Assembly: GCF_037975245.1 (NCBI RefSeq)
Contig: NC_092572.1
Location: 33,887,989-33,951,988 of the forward strand
DNA length: 64,000 nt
Source of the DNA: Apostichopus japonicus
Lineage: Eukaryota; Echinodermata; Holothuroidea; Aspidochirotida; Stichopodidae
Direction of reading: 5' to 3'
The notes beneath the pieces are model-generated. The model saw only the letters and a list, made by a program, of their open reading frames with translations, ran no database searches and was not told where the DNA came from. Positions within the stretch are counted from its first letter, which is position 1; each line of letters opens with the position of its first letter. The translations under genes and the position numbers were made by a program. Positions 63,257-64,000 of this stretch are shown here, in pieces.

Positions 63257-64000
63257 GTATTGTAAATTCATGTGTACATGTAACAAACTTTTATACCCCA
63301 CTGGTACAAGTTTCATGCCAGTTTTAAGGAACATTCCTGACTTTAGACTTCATAGCTCGAAAACAGTTAAACACACAAAATGCACTAATTATCTAAAAAT
63401 ATTATGTGTGGATTATAGGATATTTTATTAATATAATGAAGATAAAATATAATATATTATATATTTTAGATATAATTTATTAGATATAATATATAGATAT
63501 AATATATTTTAGGGATGTAATGAATATATCTTATATATCTTATATCATATTTATATCTTATATAATATATATTTATATATCTTATATAATATATCTTTTA
63601 TGATATATTTATAGATATATATAAGGGATATAATAAATATATAATAAATATATTAATATTTTAGGGATATAATGAAGACTGAGATGTGAAAATATGTTTT
63701 GAACTGAAGCACATTGATGGAACTCACAGCTTCATAGCATTGTATGTTGTTGAGAAATATAATAATGCAGGTTTTCACTTTAGTATGATGAGTGCATTGT
63801 TCTACTGTGTAATCTGTGATGTCATACAGTGACTATACCAACAGCTCTTTCTCCTGTAAAATTAAAGTTATGATATTAATCCTTTGAAAATGATTAAGTC
63901 GTGTCCCAGGAAGCTGCAGTGTACTCAAATGACTTCACAATTAAACAATGCTCCTAATCATGGAGGAGTCCTACTTTATCAGTGAAAAATAAATAAAGAA
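63257..64000. other. Start of next intron with A+T-only tract
   Basis: Between ~63420 and 63665 sequence is almost purely A/T with repeated TATATAATATAT and AGATATAATAT words. No exon seen to the window end. Confidence 0.6.

Overview
The window is eukaryotic, animal-type, A+T-rich, gene-poor and repeat-dense DNA. Death-fold exons, THAP and BED-finger transposon remnants, tRNA-derived SINEs and frequent TAGGCCTA-like words suggest an invertebrate deuterostome, perhaps an echinoderm. That placement is inference; no rRNA, mitochondrial or unambiguous marker gene is present. There are no operons, no bacterial features and no CRISPR array.

Layout. 0-10 kb: tandem duplications, two diverged copies of a ~1.2-1.5 kb segment (732-1957 and 7880-9385), a large ATC/GTC/GCC microsatellite carrying a small inverted-repeat element, and a ~60-bp minisatellite with a 297-bp higher-order period. 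11.0-12.7 kb: a fold-back element with ~0.5 kb inverted arms. 14.4 kb: a 21-bp minisatellite. 16.5 and 37.5 kb: tRNA-derived SINEs. 18.26-31.78 kb: a 13.5-kb array of a ~22-bp unit, organised into 855-bp higher-order repeats and then a duplicated 3026-bp block. 35.6 and 49.3 kb: two short hAT-like elements with 8-bp target duplications. 38.8-45.3 kb: a nest of transposons. A TTAA-flanked element with a truncated THAP and a P2X7-tail-like reading frame contains both a hAT remnant (BED finger, perfect 8-bp duplication) and a second TTAA-flanked element with a frameshifted THAP domain. All four ends of the two TTAA elements carry a TGACGTCA site about 180-215 bp inside.

The only convincing host gene is on the + strand at the right side. 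A short candidate exon (45485-45516) joins in phase to an 805-bp beta-propeller-like exon (50309-51113). An ~11.2-kb intron follows, filled largely by a 222-bp satellite (51.3-56.1 kb) with an 889-bp higher-order repeat. Two exons with death-effector-domain-like folds come next (62348-62618 and 62957-63256), and the gene runs off the right edge. Splice sites and phases agree (2/2, 0/0, 1/1), so a propeller plus tandem DED protein is the best reading. Whether these exons are one transcript needs RNA evidence.

Most open frames elsewhere are by-products of repeats whose unit, or a small multiple of it, is divisible by three.
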